In this document: positions 51,434 to 59,888 of the stretch, piece after piece
Layout of the letters: the number at the start of each line of letters is the position of its first letter
Position numbering within the stretch: position 1 is the stretch's first letter
Notes under the pieces: model-generated
Seen by the model: only the letters and a program-made list of their open reading frames with translations
The model's database searches: none
What the model was told of the DNA's origin: nothing
Assembly: GCF_029714305.1 (NCBI RefSeq)
Contig: NZ_CP121647.1
Location: 6,282,501 to 6,346,500, forward strand
From: Bradyrhizobium sp. CB3481
Lineage (GTDB): Bacteria > Pseudomonadota > Alphaproteobacteria > Rhizobiales > Xanthobacteraceae
DNA length: 64,000 nt
Reading direction: 5' to 3'
Program-made: the position numbers and the translations under genes

Positions 51434-53445
51434 TGTCGGCCGTTGCCCTGCAAATGGTCTGTGTCGCCGGATTGCTCGGGCTCGCCGTGCTGGCAATCGT
51501 TCTAAGCCGGTCCAAGGTCGCCACCACCATCATCTACGCCGCGACATTGGCCGTATCGGCGATTGCACTGATCGGCGCGGCGCGCAGCCTCCTCGGCGGC
51601 GCAGGCGCTACCGCGCTCGTCCTGCCGGTTGGATTGCCCTGGCTCGGCGCGCACTTCCGCCTCGACGCGTTGGCCTCGTTCTTCCTCATCATCATCAACC
51701 TGGGTGGTGCGTCAGCAAGCCTCTATGGCCTTGGCTACGGCCATCACGATCCTGCGCCGCATCGCGTGCTGCCGTTCTTCCCCGCCTTCCTGGCCGGCCT
51801 GAATCTCGTGGTGCTTGCCGACGATGCCTTCTCCTATCTTTTGTGTTGGGAGTTCATGTCGCTGGCGTCATGGGCCCTGGTCATGGCGCACCATCGCGAG
51901 CCGGGCAACGCCAAGGCCGGCTACGTCTACCTCGTGATGGCAAGCTTCGGCACGCTCGCGCTGCTGCTCGCCTTCGGCCTGCTGGCCGGACCTGCGGGAG
52001 ACTATGGTTTTGCCGCCATCCGCGCCGCGCAGCACACACCCTCTTCCGCGACGCTCGTGCTGATCCTGATGCTGCTCGGCGCCGGCTCGAAGGCCGGCCT
52101 CGTGCCGTTGCATGTCTGGCTGCCGCTGGCCCATCCCGCCGCCCCCAGCCACGCATCCGCGTTGATGAGCGGCGTCATGACCAAAGTCGCGATCTACGGC
52201 TTCATTCGCGTCATGTTCGATTTGCTTGGACAGCCGAACTGGCCGGCGAGTGCAATCGTGCTGTTCCTCGGCAGCATCACCGCCGTCATGGGCATTCTCT
52301 ATGCCCTGATGGAGAAGGACCTGAAGCGCCTGCTGGCCTACTCTACCATCGAAAATATCGGCATCGTCTTCGTCAGTCTCGGCCTTGCCATGGCATTCCA
52401 GGCCAACGGATTGAAGGCGGCGGCTGCGCTCGCCTTCACGGCCGCGTTGTTTCACGCACTCAATCACTCCTTCTTCAAGAGCTTGTTGTTCTTCGGCGCC
52501 GGCGCCGTTCTTAGCGCGACCGGCGAGCGAAACATGGACAAGCTCGGCGGCCTCATCCATCGCATGCCGTTGACGAGCTTCGCCGTCCTGGTCGGCTGCG
52601 TCGCGATCTCGGCGCTGCCGCCGTTCAACGGATTCGTATCGGAGTGGTTGATATTCCAGGCAGTGCTGCAAAGTCCGGAACTGCCGCAATGGGCGCTGAA
52701 GATCATGGTGCCCGCGGTCGGAGCGATGCTCGCGCTGGCTGCCGCGCTGGCTGCCGCCTGTTTCGTCAAGACCTACGGCGTGACGTTTCTCGGCCGCCCG
52801 CGCCATGCGGCGGCGGCGGGCGCGCATGAAGTCGACCGCTTCTCGCTCGCGGCCATGTTCATCCTCGCCGCGCTCTGCCTGCTGGCCGGAATCCTGCCGG
52901 GTCTGGCGATCGACGCGCTTGCGCCGGTCGCGACGCAGATGCTCGGCAGCCGCATGCCGGCCCAGGCGAGCCAACCCTGGCTTTCGATCGTGCCGATTGC
53001 CGAAAGCCGCAGCTCCTACAATGGATTGCTGGTGATGGTGTTCATCACGCTGGCCGCATCGCTTGCCGTTTATGTCATTCATCGCCTCGCCTCGCACGCA
53101 CTGCGGCGGGGGCCCGCCTGGGGATGCGGTTTCTCCGACGCCACGCCTGCCGCGCAATATTCAAGCGTCAGCTTTGCGCAGCCGATCCGTCGCGTGTTCG
53201 GCACGCTGGTGTTCCACGCCCGCGATCACGTCACGATGCCACTGCCCGGAGACCTCCGGCCGGCCCGGCTCAGAATCGAGCTGCACGACCTGGTGTGGAG
53301 CAGAATGTATGCGCCGATCGCCGACACGGTCGGCTTCCTGTCCGGGCGGCTCAATCGGCTGCAATTCCTGACTATCCGGCGATATCTCAGCCTGGTCTTC
53401 GCCACCCTCGTCACGCTGCTGCTGGTGCTCGCGATATGGTCGTGA
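51430..53445 (+). CDS. hyfB: Hydrogenase-4-type antiporter-like membrane subunit (HyfB/NuoL-like)
   Basis: A 671-residue membrane protein of the complex I/Mrp antiporter family, with about 14-16 helices. The conserved charged residues are Glu in LLCWEFMSLASW near residue 141, Lys in GAGSKAGLVPLHVWLP, and Lys in LMEKDLKRLLAYSTIENIG. The C-terminal part (570-671) is amphipathic, like the lateral helix region of HyfB. It should carry a proton or sodium channel of the complex. The start overlaps the XRE gene. The order B-C-E-F-G-I matches hydrogenase-4 and Ehr clusters. Confidence 0.88.
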   Translation: MMSAVALQMVCVAGLLGLAVLAIVLSRSKVATTIIYAATLAVSAIALIGAARSLLGGAGATALVLPVGLPWLGAHFRLDALASFFLIIINLGGASASLYGLGYGHHDPAPHRVLPFFPAFLAGLNLVVLADDAFSYLLCWEFMSLASWALVMAHHREPGNAKAGYVYLVMASFGTLALLLAFGLLAGPAGDYGFAAIRAAQHTPSSATLVLILMLLGAGSKAGLVPLHVWLPLAHPAAPSHASALMSGVMTKVAIYGFIRVMFDLLGQPNWPASAIVLFLGSITAVMGILYALMEKDLKRLLAYSTIENIGIVFVSLGLAMAFQANGLKAAAALAFTAALFHALNHSFFKSLLFFGAGAVLSATGERNMDKLGGLIHRMPLTSFAVLVGCVAISALPPFNGFVSEWLIFQAVLQSPELPQWALKIMVPAVGAMLALAAALAAACFVKTYGVTFLGRPRHAAAAGAHEVDRFSLAAMFILAALCLLAGILPGLAIDALAPVATQMLGSRMPAQASQPWLSIVPIAESRSSYNGLLVMVFITLAASLAVYVIHRLASHALRRGPAWGCGFSDATPAAQYSSVSFAQPIRRVFGTLVFHARDHVTMPLPGDLRPARLRIELHDLVWSRMYAPIADTVGFLSGRLNRLQFLTIRRYLSLVFATLVTLLLVLAIWS

Positions 53446-54392
53446 TTTCGGACATCATCGTGCAAGGCGTGCAGATGCTGCTCGTGCTGCTGCTTGCCCC
53501 CCTGCTGACCGGCTATGTGCGCAAGATCAAGGCCCGGCTGTTGCGCCGCCAGGGCGCCTCCGTCTTTCAACCGTATCGCGATCTGTTGCGGCTGCTGCGC
53601 AAGGAAGTGGTGCTCGCCGAGAACGCCTCATGGCTGTTCCGCGTGACGCCTTACATCACCTTCGCGGCGATCTGGGTTGCCGCCGCCCTGGTGCCGACCT
53701 TCGCGACCGGGCTGCTGTTCAACTGGACCGCCGATCTCATCGCCATCGTCGCGCTGCTCGGCAGCGCGCGCTTCTTTCTCGCCCTCGCGGGGATGGACGT
53801 CGGCACCAGTTTTGGCGGCATCGGCTCCAGCCGCGAAGTCATGATCGCAGCGCTCGCCGAACCCGCAATGCTGCTGATCGTGTTCTGTTTGGCGCTGGTC
53901 GCCGGCTCGACGCAGCTTTCGACCGTCTCGCACCTCCTTGCGTCGTCCTATGTGGGCTTGCGGGTATCGCTCGGAATGGCGCTGGTCGCGCTGTTCATGG
54001 TGGCGATTGCGGAGAATGCGCGTATTCCGGTCGACAATCCGGCGACGCACCTTGAACTCACCATGGTGCACGAGGCGATGATCCTGGAATATTCCGGACG
54101 CCACCTCGCGATGATCGAACTCGGCGCCTTCCTCAAGCTGCTGCTCTACGTCTCGCTGATCGCCTGCGTTTTCTTTCCATGGCAGATCGCGCTCTATGGC
54201 AGTGGTGCGCTGTCCTACACCATCGGCGCCGGCGCTTACATCGTCAAGCTCGCGCTGGCCGGCTTCCTGCTCGCGCTGTTTGAGACGGCCACGGCGAAAA
54301 TGCGGGTGTTTCGCGTCCCGCAATTCCTCGGCGTCGCCTTCATGCTGGGACTGCTCGGCACGCTACTGCTGTTCGTTTCGAGGAGCTTCTGA
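53436..54392 (+). CDS. hyfC: Membrane subunit HyfC/NuoH-like
   Basis: A 318-residue membrane protein of the complex I subunit 1 family, which joins the quinone/active-site arm to the membrane arm. The motif AIAENARIPVDNPATHLELTMVHEAMILEYSGR near residue 190-220 is diagnostic, with the acidic E-D-E set that lines the cavity. About eight helices. ATG 53436 overlaps the HyfB-like gene by 10 bases; earlier in-frame ATGs in that gene are rejected because the protein would gain a long hydrophilic extension. The stop overlaps the HyfE-like start by 1 base. Confidence 0.88.
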   Translation: MVVISDIIVQGVQMLLVLLLAPLLTGYVRKIKARLLRRQGASVFQPYRDLLRLLRKEVVLAENASWLFRVTPYITFAAIWVAAALVPTFATGLLFNWTADLIAIVALLGSARFFLALAGMDVGTSFGGIGSSREVMIAALAEPAMLLIVFCLALVAGSTQLSTVSHLLASSYVGLRVSLGMALVALFMVAIAENARIPVDNPATHLELTMVHEAMILEYSGRHLAMIELGAFLKLLLYVSLIACVFFPWQIALYGSGALSYTIGAGAYIVKLALAGFLLALFETATAKMRVFRVPQFLGVAFMLGLLGTLLLFVSRSF

Positions 54393-55060
54393 TGCAGCTG
54401 CACAGCCTCGCCTTCGACGTCTCGCATACGCTGGCCGGCGGACTGGTGCTGATCAGCCTGATGATGCTGTACCAGGACCGCCTCTACTCGCTGCTTAATG
54501 TATTCGCGCTCCACGCCCTCGTGCTATCGCTCTCGGTCGCCTGGCAGGCCTTCATCCAGGATGCGCCCCATCTTTATGTCACCGCGGTGATCGCCCTGGT
54601 GTTCAAGGCGATCATCATTCCGGTGGCGTTGCACCGCATCGTCAAGCAGCTCGGCATTCACCGCGACATCGAATCTGCGGTCGGAATCGGCCCGACCATG
54701 CTGGCCGGAATGGGACTTGTGGCGCTCTCGCTGGTTCTGATGTTGCGGGTGACCAGCGACGCCGACCCGCTGGCGCGCGAGGATCTCGCCTTCGCGCTGT
54801 CGGTCGTGCTGCTCGGGCTTCTGGTCATGGTGACGCGCCGCAATGCGGTCAGCCAGGTGGTCGGGTTCATGTCGCTGGAAAACGGCCTGGTGCTGGCCGC
54901 GACCGGCGCCAAGGGCATGCCGCTGGTCGTCGAGATCAGCGTCGCGTTCTCGATCCTGATCGCGTTCATCGTGATCGGCATCTTTCTGTTCCGAATCCGC
55001 GAGCGCTTCGATTCGGTGGATGTCTCCGCGCTTGACGATTTCAGGGGCGAACGCCGATGA
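54392..55060 (+). CDS. hyfE: Membrane subunit HyfE-like
   Basis: A 222-residue membrane protein with about seven helices. It combines NuoK-like segments, as in HyfE: the Glu-bearing helix is in VVGFMSLENGLVLAAT near residue 165 and an acidic residue lies in the preceding segment. The C-terminal tail (IRERFDSVDVSALDDF) is soluble. Its start shares one base with the upstream stop (TGATG) and its stop overlaps the next start by 4 bases, so all are translationally coupled. Confidence 0.85.
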   Translation: MQLHSLAFDVSHTLAGGLVLISLMMLYQDRLYSLLNVFALHALVLSLSVAWQAFIQDAPHLYVTAVIALVFKAIIIPVALHRIVKQLGIHRDIESAVGIGPTMLAGMGLVALSLVLMLRVTSDADPLAREDLAFALSVVLLGLLVMVTRRNAVSQVVGFMSLENGLVLAATGAKGMPLVVEISVAFSILIAFIVIGIFLFRIRERFDSVDVSALDDFRGERR

Positions 55061-56508
55061 CCCTTGCCTTCTTCGATCCGGTCACGGCGGTCCTCGTGAT
55101 TCCGATCTGTTCAGCGGCGCTGCTCGCCGCCCTGCCCGGCTACCGGCTGACGGCGCGGCTGAACGTCGTGGCGAGCCTCGCGACATTGCTGTCTGCGCTC
55201 TCGTTGTTCGTCATCGAGCGGCCTGCCGCCGGACCATACGTGCTGATCGACGATCTGAACATCGTCTTCATCGTGCTCAATAGTTTCGTGGGATTCACCA
55301 CCAGCATCTTCAGCGCCAGCTATATCGCGCATGAGCTCGAAGCCGGCCGGCTGACGCCGGCATACCTGCGCTTTTATCACGCCATGTATCAGACCATGAT
55401 GTTCGGCATGAACCTGGCGTTCGTATCGAACAATATCGGCCTGATGTGGGTGGCGGTCGAACTGGCGACGCTGACCACGGTGCTGATGGTCGGCATCTAC
55501 CGGACCCATGCAGCGCTCGAAGCCGCCTGGAAGTATTTTATTCTGGGCAGTGTCGGAATTGCGCTCGCTCTGTTCGGCACCATCCTGGTCTATATGGCGG
55601 CCCGCCCGGTGATGGGCGAAGGTCACGACGGCATGGTGTGGACGCTGCTGGTCGAGCGTGCGGCGAATTTCGACGCGGCGTTGCTTAACGTCGCCTTCGT
55701 ATTCCTGTTTCTCGGCTACGGCACCAAGGTCGGGCTGGCGCCGTTGCACGCCTGGTTGCCGGATGCGCATGCCGAAGGGCCGACGCCGATATCGGCGGTG
55801 TTGTCGGGCCTGTTGCTGAACGTCGCGCTCTATGCACTGCTGCGCTTCAAGATATTACTGGCGGCCAATCCCGCCTCGATCGCGCCCGGTCCGTTGATGG
55901 TGACGATGGGCCTGGTCTCGCTGATCTTCGCCGCGTTCATGCTGTACCGGCGGCGCGACATCAAACGGCTGTTCGCCTACTCTTCGATCGAGCACATGGG
56001 CATCATCGTGTTCGCGTTCGGCATGGGCGGCCCGCTCGCCAATTTCGCCGGGCTGCTGCACATGGTGATGCACAGCCTGACCAAGTCGGCCATCTTCTAT
56101 GCCGTCGGCCACATTTCGCAGATCAAGGGCACCCAGCGGATCTCGCGGATCCGCGGCCTCACCGTGACCCATCCCGCGCTTGGCTGGGGGCTGGTGGCGG
56201 GCGTCGTCGCGATCGCCGGGCTGCCGCCGCTCGGAATCTTCATGAGCGAGTTCCTCGTTGTGAGCTCGACCTTTGCAAGGCAGCCATTGCTTGCGATCGC
56301 GCTGGTGTTCGGCCTGCTGCTGGCCTTCGGCGCGTTGACGCTGCGCCTGACCAGCGTCGCGTTCGGCGAGCCGCGCGGCAGCACGGCCTCGGCCGACGCC
56401 TCGTACATTCCGATGTATGCGCATCTGGCACTGGTATTGGGTGCAGGGATTTATCTTCCCGCCCCGTTGGTGATCTGGTTCCAGCACGTGGCTCAGCTCC
56501 TTGGGTAG
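55057..56508 (+). CDS. hyfF: Hydrogenase-4-type antiporter-like membrane subunit (HyfF/NuoN-like)
   Basis: A 483-residue membrane protein, about 14 helices, of the NuoM/NuoN/HyfF family. Conserved charged residues appear in LMWVAVELATLTT (Glu), GYGTKVGLAPLHAWLPDAHAE (Lys and Asp-His), and YRRRDIKRLFAYSSIEHMG (Lys). It is the second proton- or sodium-carrying subunit after the HyfB-like one. Only two such antiporter-type subunits are present; E. coli hydrogenase-4 has a third, HyfD, absent here. 12 bases separate it from the large-subunit gene. Confidence 0.88.
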   Translation: MTLAFFDPVTAVLVIPICSAALLAALPGYRLTARLNVVASLATLLSALSLFVIERPAAGPYVLIDDLNIVFIVLNSFVGFTTSIFSASYIAHELEAGRLTPAYLRFYHAMYQTMMFGMNLAFVSNNIGLMWVAVELATLTTVLMVGIYRTHAALEAAWKYFILGSVGIALALFGTILVYMAARPVMGEGHDGMVWTLLVERAANFDAALLNVAFVFLFLGYGTKVGLAPLHAWLPDAHAEGPTPISAVLSGLLLNVALYALLRFKILLAANPASIAPGPLMVTMGLVSLIFAAFMLYRRRDIKRLFAYSSIEHMGIIVFAFGMGGPLANFAGLLHMVMHSLTKSAIFYAVGHISQIKGTQRISRIRGLTVTHPALGWGLVAGVVAIAGLPPLGIFMSEFLVVSSTFARQPLLAIALVFGLLLAFGALTLRLTSVAFGEPRGSTASADASYIPMYAHLALVLGAGIYLPAPLVIWFQHVAQLLG

Positions 56509-56520
56509 GAACGAAATGAC

Positions 56521-58032
56521 ATGCCGTCGCTGATCGATCTGACGCTGGAGGGCCGCAAGGTCGCCCACCACGGCCCGTGGCCGCGCGTGATGGTCGATGC
56601 TTCAGTCTGGACCTTTGCGGCGAGCGAGTTGGCCCACGGACGCTGGAGCCTGCTCGGCCTTTGGGGCGAGCCTGAAACGGTGCATATGGCGATCATGGAA
56701 GGACAGAGCGCTAGCATCGCGGTCGTCAGCCTCGAATGCCCGGAGCGCCGGTTTCCTTCCGTCGGCAAGCATCACCCGCCGGCCCTCCGGCTTGAGCGCA
56801 CCATCCACGATCTGTTCGGACTATCGGCCGAGGGCGCGCCGGACCTCCGGCCCTGGCTCGATCACAACCGGTGGGGTGTACGCTTCCCGCTTGGAGATCG
56901 CATCGACGCATTGCCCAAGACCGAGCCCTACCGTTTCCTCGCCGCGGAGGGTGACGGCCTGCACCAGATTGCGGTCGGCCCGGTGCACGCGGGTATCATC
57001 GAGCCCGGACATTTCCGCTTTACCGCCAGCGGCGAGACCGTGGTGCGATTGGAACAAAGGCTGGGATACGTGCACAAGGGCGTCGAGGGCCTGATGGCCG
57101 GCGCCAGCCTCGAGCGCGGCGCTCACCTCGCCGGCCGTGTGTCGGGCGACAGCACCGTTGCTTACGCATACGCGTTTTCGCGCGCGGCCGAAATCGCGCT
57201 GGATCTTGCGGTGCCAGACCGCGCCGTGTTCTTGCGCGCGCTGGTCGCAGAACTCGAGCGGCTTTCCAACCATCTCGGCGACATCGGTGCCATCTGCAAC
57301 GATGCGTCGTTTGCCCTGATGCATGCGCATTGCGGCATATTGCGCGAGAGCGTGCTGCGCGCAGCCGGCGCGGCCTTCGGTCATCGCCTGATGCGCGGCA
57401 TCGTCGTGCCCGGCGGCATCAGCCGCGACATCGGAACAGACGGGCCGGAAACCATCCGGGCTGCGCTCGAAAATATTCGCCTGCGCTTTCCCGCGCTTGT
57501 CGAACTCTACGACAACACCGCTTCGCTGCAGGACCGTACCGTCGGTACCGGAACGCTGCAGCCGCCGCTCGCCCTACAATATGCCGCCGGCGGCTATATC
57601 GGCCGCGCCTCGGGCCGCGCCTTCGATGCGCGCCGGGCGCTGACCTATCCGCCCTACGACAGCCTGCGTTTCGACGTGCCGGTCCTCAACGAGGGTGACG
57701 TCAACGCGAGGGTCTGGATCAGAATACGCGAGGTCGAACAGAGCCTTTCGCTGATTGAGCAGATCCTGAACCGCCTTCCCGATGGACCGACCCGCAACGA
57801 AGTCCCGCTTGGCGGACAGGTGCGCGAGGGCATGGCGATCGTGGAAGGATTCCGCGGCGACATTCTGGTCTGGCTGCGGCTGCGCAGTGGCCTCATCGAG
57901 CGATGCCACATGCGCGACCCTTCGTGGTTTCAATGGCCACTGCTCGAAGCCGTGATCGAGAACAACATCGTTGCTGACTTTCCGCTCTGCAACAAGTCGT
58001 TCAACTGCTCCTATTCGGGTCATGATTTGTAA
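56521..58032 (+). CDS. hyfG: Large subunit HyfG/NuoCD-like without NiFe ligands
   Basis: A 503-residue protein: a short NuoC-like domain (residues ~1-125, with RTIHDLFGLSAEGAPDLRPW) fused to a NuoD/hydrogenase-large-subunit domain (about 150-503). In real NiFe enzymes the first Cys pair is CGIC after RV; here the aligned stretch is RVSGDST at 206-212, so both cysteines are serine or absent. The second pair, DPCxxC, aligns near FPLCNKSFNCSYSG (490-496), which has single cysteines six apart and no CxxC. Nickel binding is therefore not expected. It probably forms a quinone or other redox-partner cavity like NuoD. TAGGA precedes ATG 56521. Confidence 0.87.
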   Translation: MPSLIDLTLEGRKVAHHGPWPRVMVDASVWTFAASELAHGRWSLLGLWGEPETVHMAIMEGQSASIAVVSLECPERRFPSVGKHHPPALRLERTIHDLFGLSAEGAPDLRPWLDHNRWGVRFPLGDRIDALPKTEPYRFLAAEGDGLHQIAVGPVHAGIIEPGHFRFTASGETVVRLEQRLGYVHKGVEGLMAGASLERGAHLAGRVSGDSTVAYAYAFSRAAEIALDLAVPDRAVFLRALVAELERLSNHLGDIGAICNDASFALMHAHCGILRESVLRAAGAAFGHRLMRGIVVPGGISRDIGTDGPETIRAALENIRLRFPALVELYDNTASLQDRTVGTGTLQPPLALQYAAGGYIGRASGRAFDARRALTYPPYDSLRFDVPVLNEGDVNARVWIRIREVEQSLSLIEQILNRLPDGPTRNEVPLGGQVREGMAIVEGFRGDILVWLRLRSGLIERCHMRDPSWFQWPLLEAVIENNIVADFPLCNKSFNCSYSGHDL

Positions 58033-58043
58033 GGACGCCTGCG

Positions 58044-58577
58044 ATGCGCAAGCTGCTGTTCGAAAGCGTGTTTCGCCAACCCCTCACCGAGCGGGCGCCA
58101 TCGCCGGATGACGATGCTGTGGCGGAGCTCGCCGCCGCGGTCGAACGGACCGCGCGGCGGCGGCTCGGCCGCAGCCTGTCAATCCGCGAGATCGATGCCG
58201 GATCCTGCAACGGATGCGAGCTGGAGATTCACGCGCTCAACAACGCCTATTACGACGTCGAACGGTTCGGCCTGCGGTTCGTCGCCTCGCCGCGTCACGC
58301 CGACGTGCTGATGGTGACGGGCCCGGTGACGAAGAACATGCGCGAAGCGCTCGAGCGAACCTATCATGCGACGCCGAACCCGAAATGGGTGGTCGCGGTC
58401 GGAGATTGCGCACGGGACGGAGGATGTTTTGCCGGCAGCTATGCCGTCGTCGGCGGCGTCTCCGAGGTCGTCCCGGTCGATCTGCACATTCCCGGCTGTC
58501 CGCCCACCCCGATTGCCATGCTGCGAGGGCTGCTCTCGCTGCTCGAACAGGCGGACGCGCGCAGCGCTATGGGATGA
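58044..58577 (+). CDS. hyfI: Small Fe-S subunit HyfI/NuoB-like
   Basis: A 177-residue soluble subunit of the NuoB/HyfI family. The 4Fe-4S (N2-like) cysteines are Cys55 and Cys58 in GSCNGCE, Cys122 or Cys128 in GDCARDGGCF, and Cys152 in PGCPPTP. The core MVTGPVTKNMREAL is typical. Unlike the large subunit it keeps every ligand, so electron transfer through a single cluster is still possible. No HyfH/NuoI-like ferredoxin gene follows, so the way in for electrons is not encoded here. AAGGA precedes ATG. The XRE copy 2 gene ends 6 bases further on the opposite strand. Confidence 0.9.
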   Translation: MRKLLFESVFRQPLTERAPSPDDDAVAELAAAVERTARRRLGRSLSIREIDAGSCNGCELEIHALNNAYYDVERFGLRFVASPRHADVLMVTGPVTKNMREALERTYHATPNPKWVVAVGDCARDGGCFAGSYAVVGGVSEVVPVDLHIPGCPPTPIAMLRGLLSLLEQADARSAMG

Positions 58578-58583
58578 GCAAAT

Positions 58584-58898
58584 TTATCGAACCCGCTCCA
58601 GCATCTTCCTCGGCTGGCGCGCGGCCTTGCCCTTTGTCTTGGGATTTGCGATATGTTCGCGAAGGCGTACCCCTCGCCCTCCCGCGGCGCTCATAGCGCC
58701 GGGATTGATCAGCTCTATTCCTGCGCCATCGAGCGCGGAAACCAGCTTCATCAGGGAATCGACGTTGGCACGGATCACGCCATCGCTGGCTTCCATGCGC
58801 TGGATGGTCGGCACCGAAAGATCGGCAAGCCCGGCCATTTGCCGCTGATCGATACTCAGAAGCGCGCGCGCGGCCCTGAGTTGATTGCCGGTAATCAT
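58584..58898 (-). CDS. XRE-family helix-turn-helix regulator (copy 2)
   Basis: A 104-residue protein nearly parallel to copy 1 at 51134: ITGNQLRAARALLSIDQRQM, AGLADLSVPTIQRMEASDG and VDSLMKLVSALDGAGIEL share the same helix-turn-helix layout. The C terminus is different and basic (KTKGKAARQPRKM), which could add DNA contacts. It faces the end of the membrane-complex operon, so the operon is bracketed by two related regulators. It is probably a DNA-binding dimer; the target is unknown. Confidence 0.87.
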   Translation of the reverse strand: MITGNQLRAARALLSIDQRQMAGLADLSVPTIQRMEASDGVIRANVDSLMKLVSALDGAGIELINPGAMSAAGGRGVRLREHIANPKTKGKAARQPRKMLERVR

Positions 58899-58926
58899 AG
58901 GACGGTCTCCCGGTTCCGAAGTAGAT

Positions 58927-58955
58927 GATTATCCGATCTGAATTTGGGCTTCAAG
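58927..58955 (-). promoter_or_regulatory. Candidate promoter of XRE copy 2
   Basis: Read on the minus strand: TTGAAG (-35) then 17 bases then TAATCA (-10), ending 29 bases before the ATG. The spacer contains TTCAGATCGG, which shares TTCAGAT plus a downstream AT with the region upstream of copy 1. Moderate match only. Confidence 0.4.
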
Positions 58956-59061
58956 CATCAAGATAGAGGTTCAGTACATCAATAAAGTGCCCGCGCTGGC
59001 CCGACCTACGATTGGCATGCGATTCACGACATGATAAGCGATGTCTTAAACATCCTATTTG

Positions 59062-59814
59062 ATGCACGGTGAGCAGGTGCGTTTGCTGGGGCGCTATCAG
59101 GGCCGGAACGGCGCAATCGAAATCGTCGAGTGCTCCGCGGATGGCACGCGAATCTATTTCGAGGAGGGCATCAGGCAAAGCCAGGCCACGCCCGACGGCG
59201 AGAGCGTCTTCAGCTATGTCAAGCTGATGGACGAACTCCTGCATTCCGCCACGAATATTCTGGTCCTCGGATGCGGCGGCGGAAATCTCGCCACCCGGCT
59301 GGCGCGGCTCGGCAAGAAGCTGACCATCGTTGACAACAATCCGCTCAGCTTCGTCATCGCTCAGAGGTATTTTGGACTGCCGGACGGATTGCCGCTCATG
59401 GTTTCCGACTTCCGGAAATTCATCTTCGATGACGATCAGCTTTACGACGCAATCGCGATCGACGTTGGAGGTCCGGATTTTTGCTTCGATGCCGAATTCG
59501 ACCTCGCGACCTGCGATGCCATCCGCGCACGGTTGGCGCCCGGTGGCCGCATCATCATGAACGTGCTGGTCGCCAACGACATCGACCAGGTGCCCGATCG
59601 CATCGCCGCACGGCTTGCCGGCGATCGGCTGCGCGCGTGGATCATCGACGAGCCGGGTGTCCAGGATCGAAATGCGATCATCGCATCCGTGCCGGAAAGG
59701 AATTTGATTGTACATCCGGCCCTCGCCGAGGCCATGCAAAGCAGCCTTGAGCGCTGGTCGATCCGGCGGGGCAGATCACCCCGTCGCAGCGTCGTGGATC
59801 TGCTCCGCCGCTAA
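59062..59814 (+). CDS. Spermidine-synthase-like methyltransferase-fold protein
   Basis: A 250-residue Rossmann-type protein. The nucleotide-binding loop ILVLGCGGGNLATRLARLG with the acidic end IVDNNPLSF is near residue 66-95, and AIAIDVGGPDFCF follows, as in spermidine/spermine synthases. N-terminal beta strands GRYQGRNGAIEIVECSADGTRIYFEEG match the small N domain of that family. Many such annotated proteins do not make spermidine. The ATG at 59062 is preferred to the preceding TTG. No ribosome site is clear. It lies 160 bases beyond XRE copy 2, divergent from it. Confidence 0.75.
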   Translation: MHGEQVRLLGRYQGRNGAIEIVECSADGTRIYFEEGIRQSQATPDGESVFSYVKLMDELLHSATNILVLGCGGGNLATRLARLGKKLTIVDNNPLSFVIAQRYFGLPDGLPLMVSDFRKFIFDDDQLYDAIAIDVGGPDFCFDAEFDLATCDAIRARLAPGGRIIMNVLVANDIDQVPDRIAARLAGDRLRAWIIDEPGVQDRNAIIASVPERNLIVHPALAEAMQSSLERWSIRRGRSPRRSVVDLLRR

Positions 59815-59888
59815 CTACTTTTCGTTACGGCCGGGACAAGCCCGATCATGACGAGCATCTCAACGAGGATCCGTCCCCGGAGAAACAA

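Noticed and set aside
51430..58577. Reading the Hyf-like cluster as a functional NiFe hydrogenase or formate hydrogenlyase
   Set aside because: The nickel-ligand cysteine pairs are absent from the large subunit, and no formate dehydrogenase or maturation genes are nearby.
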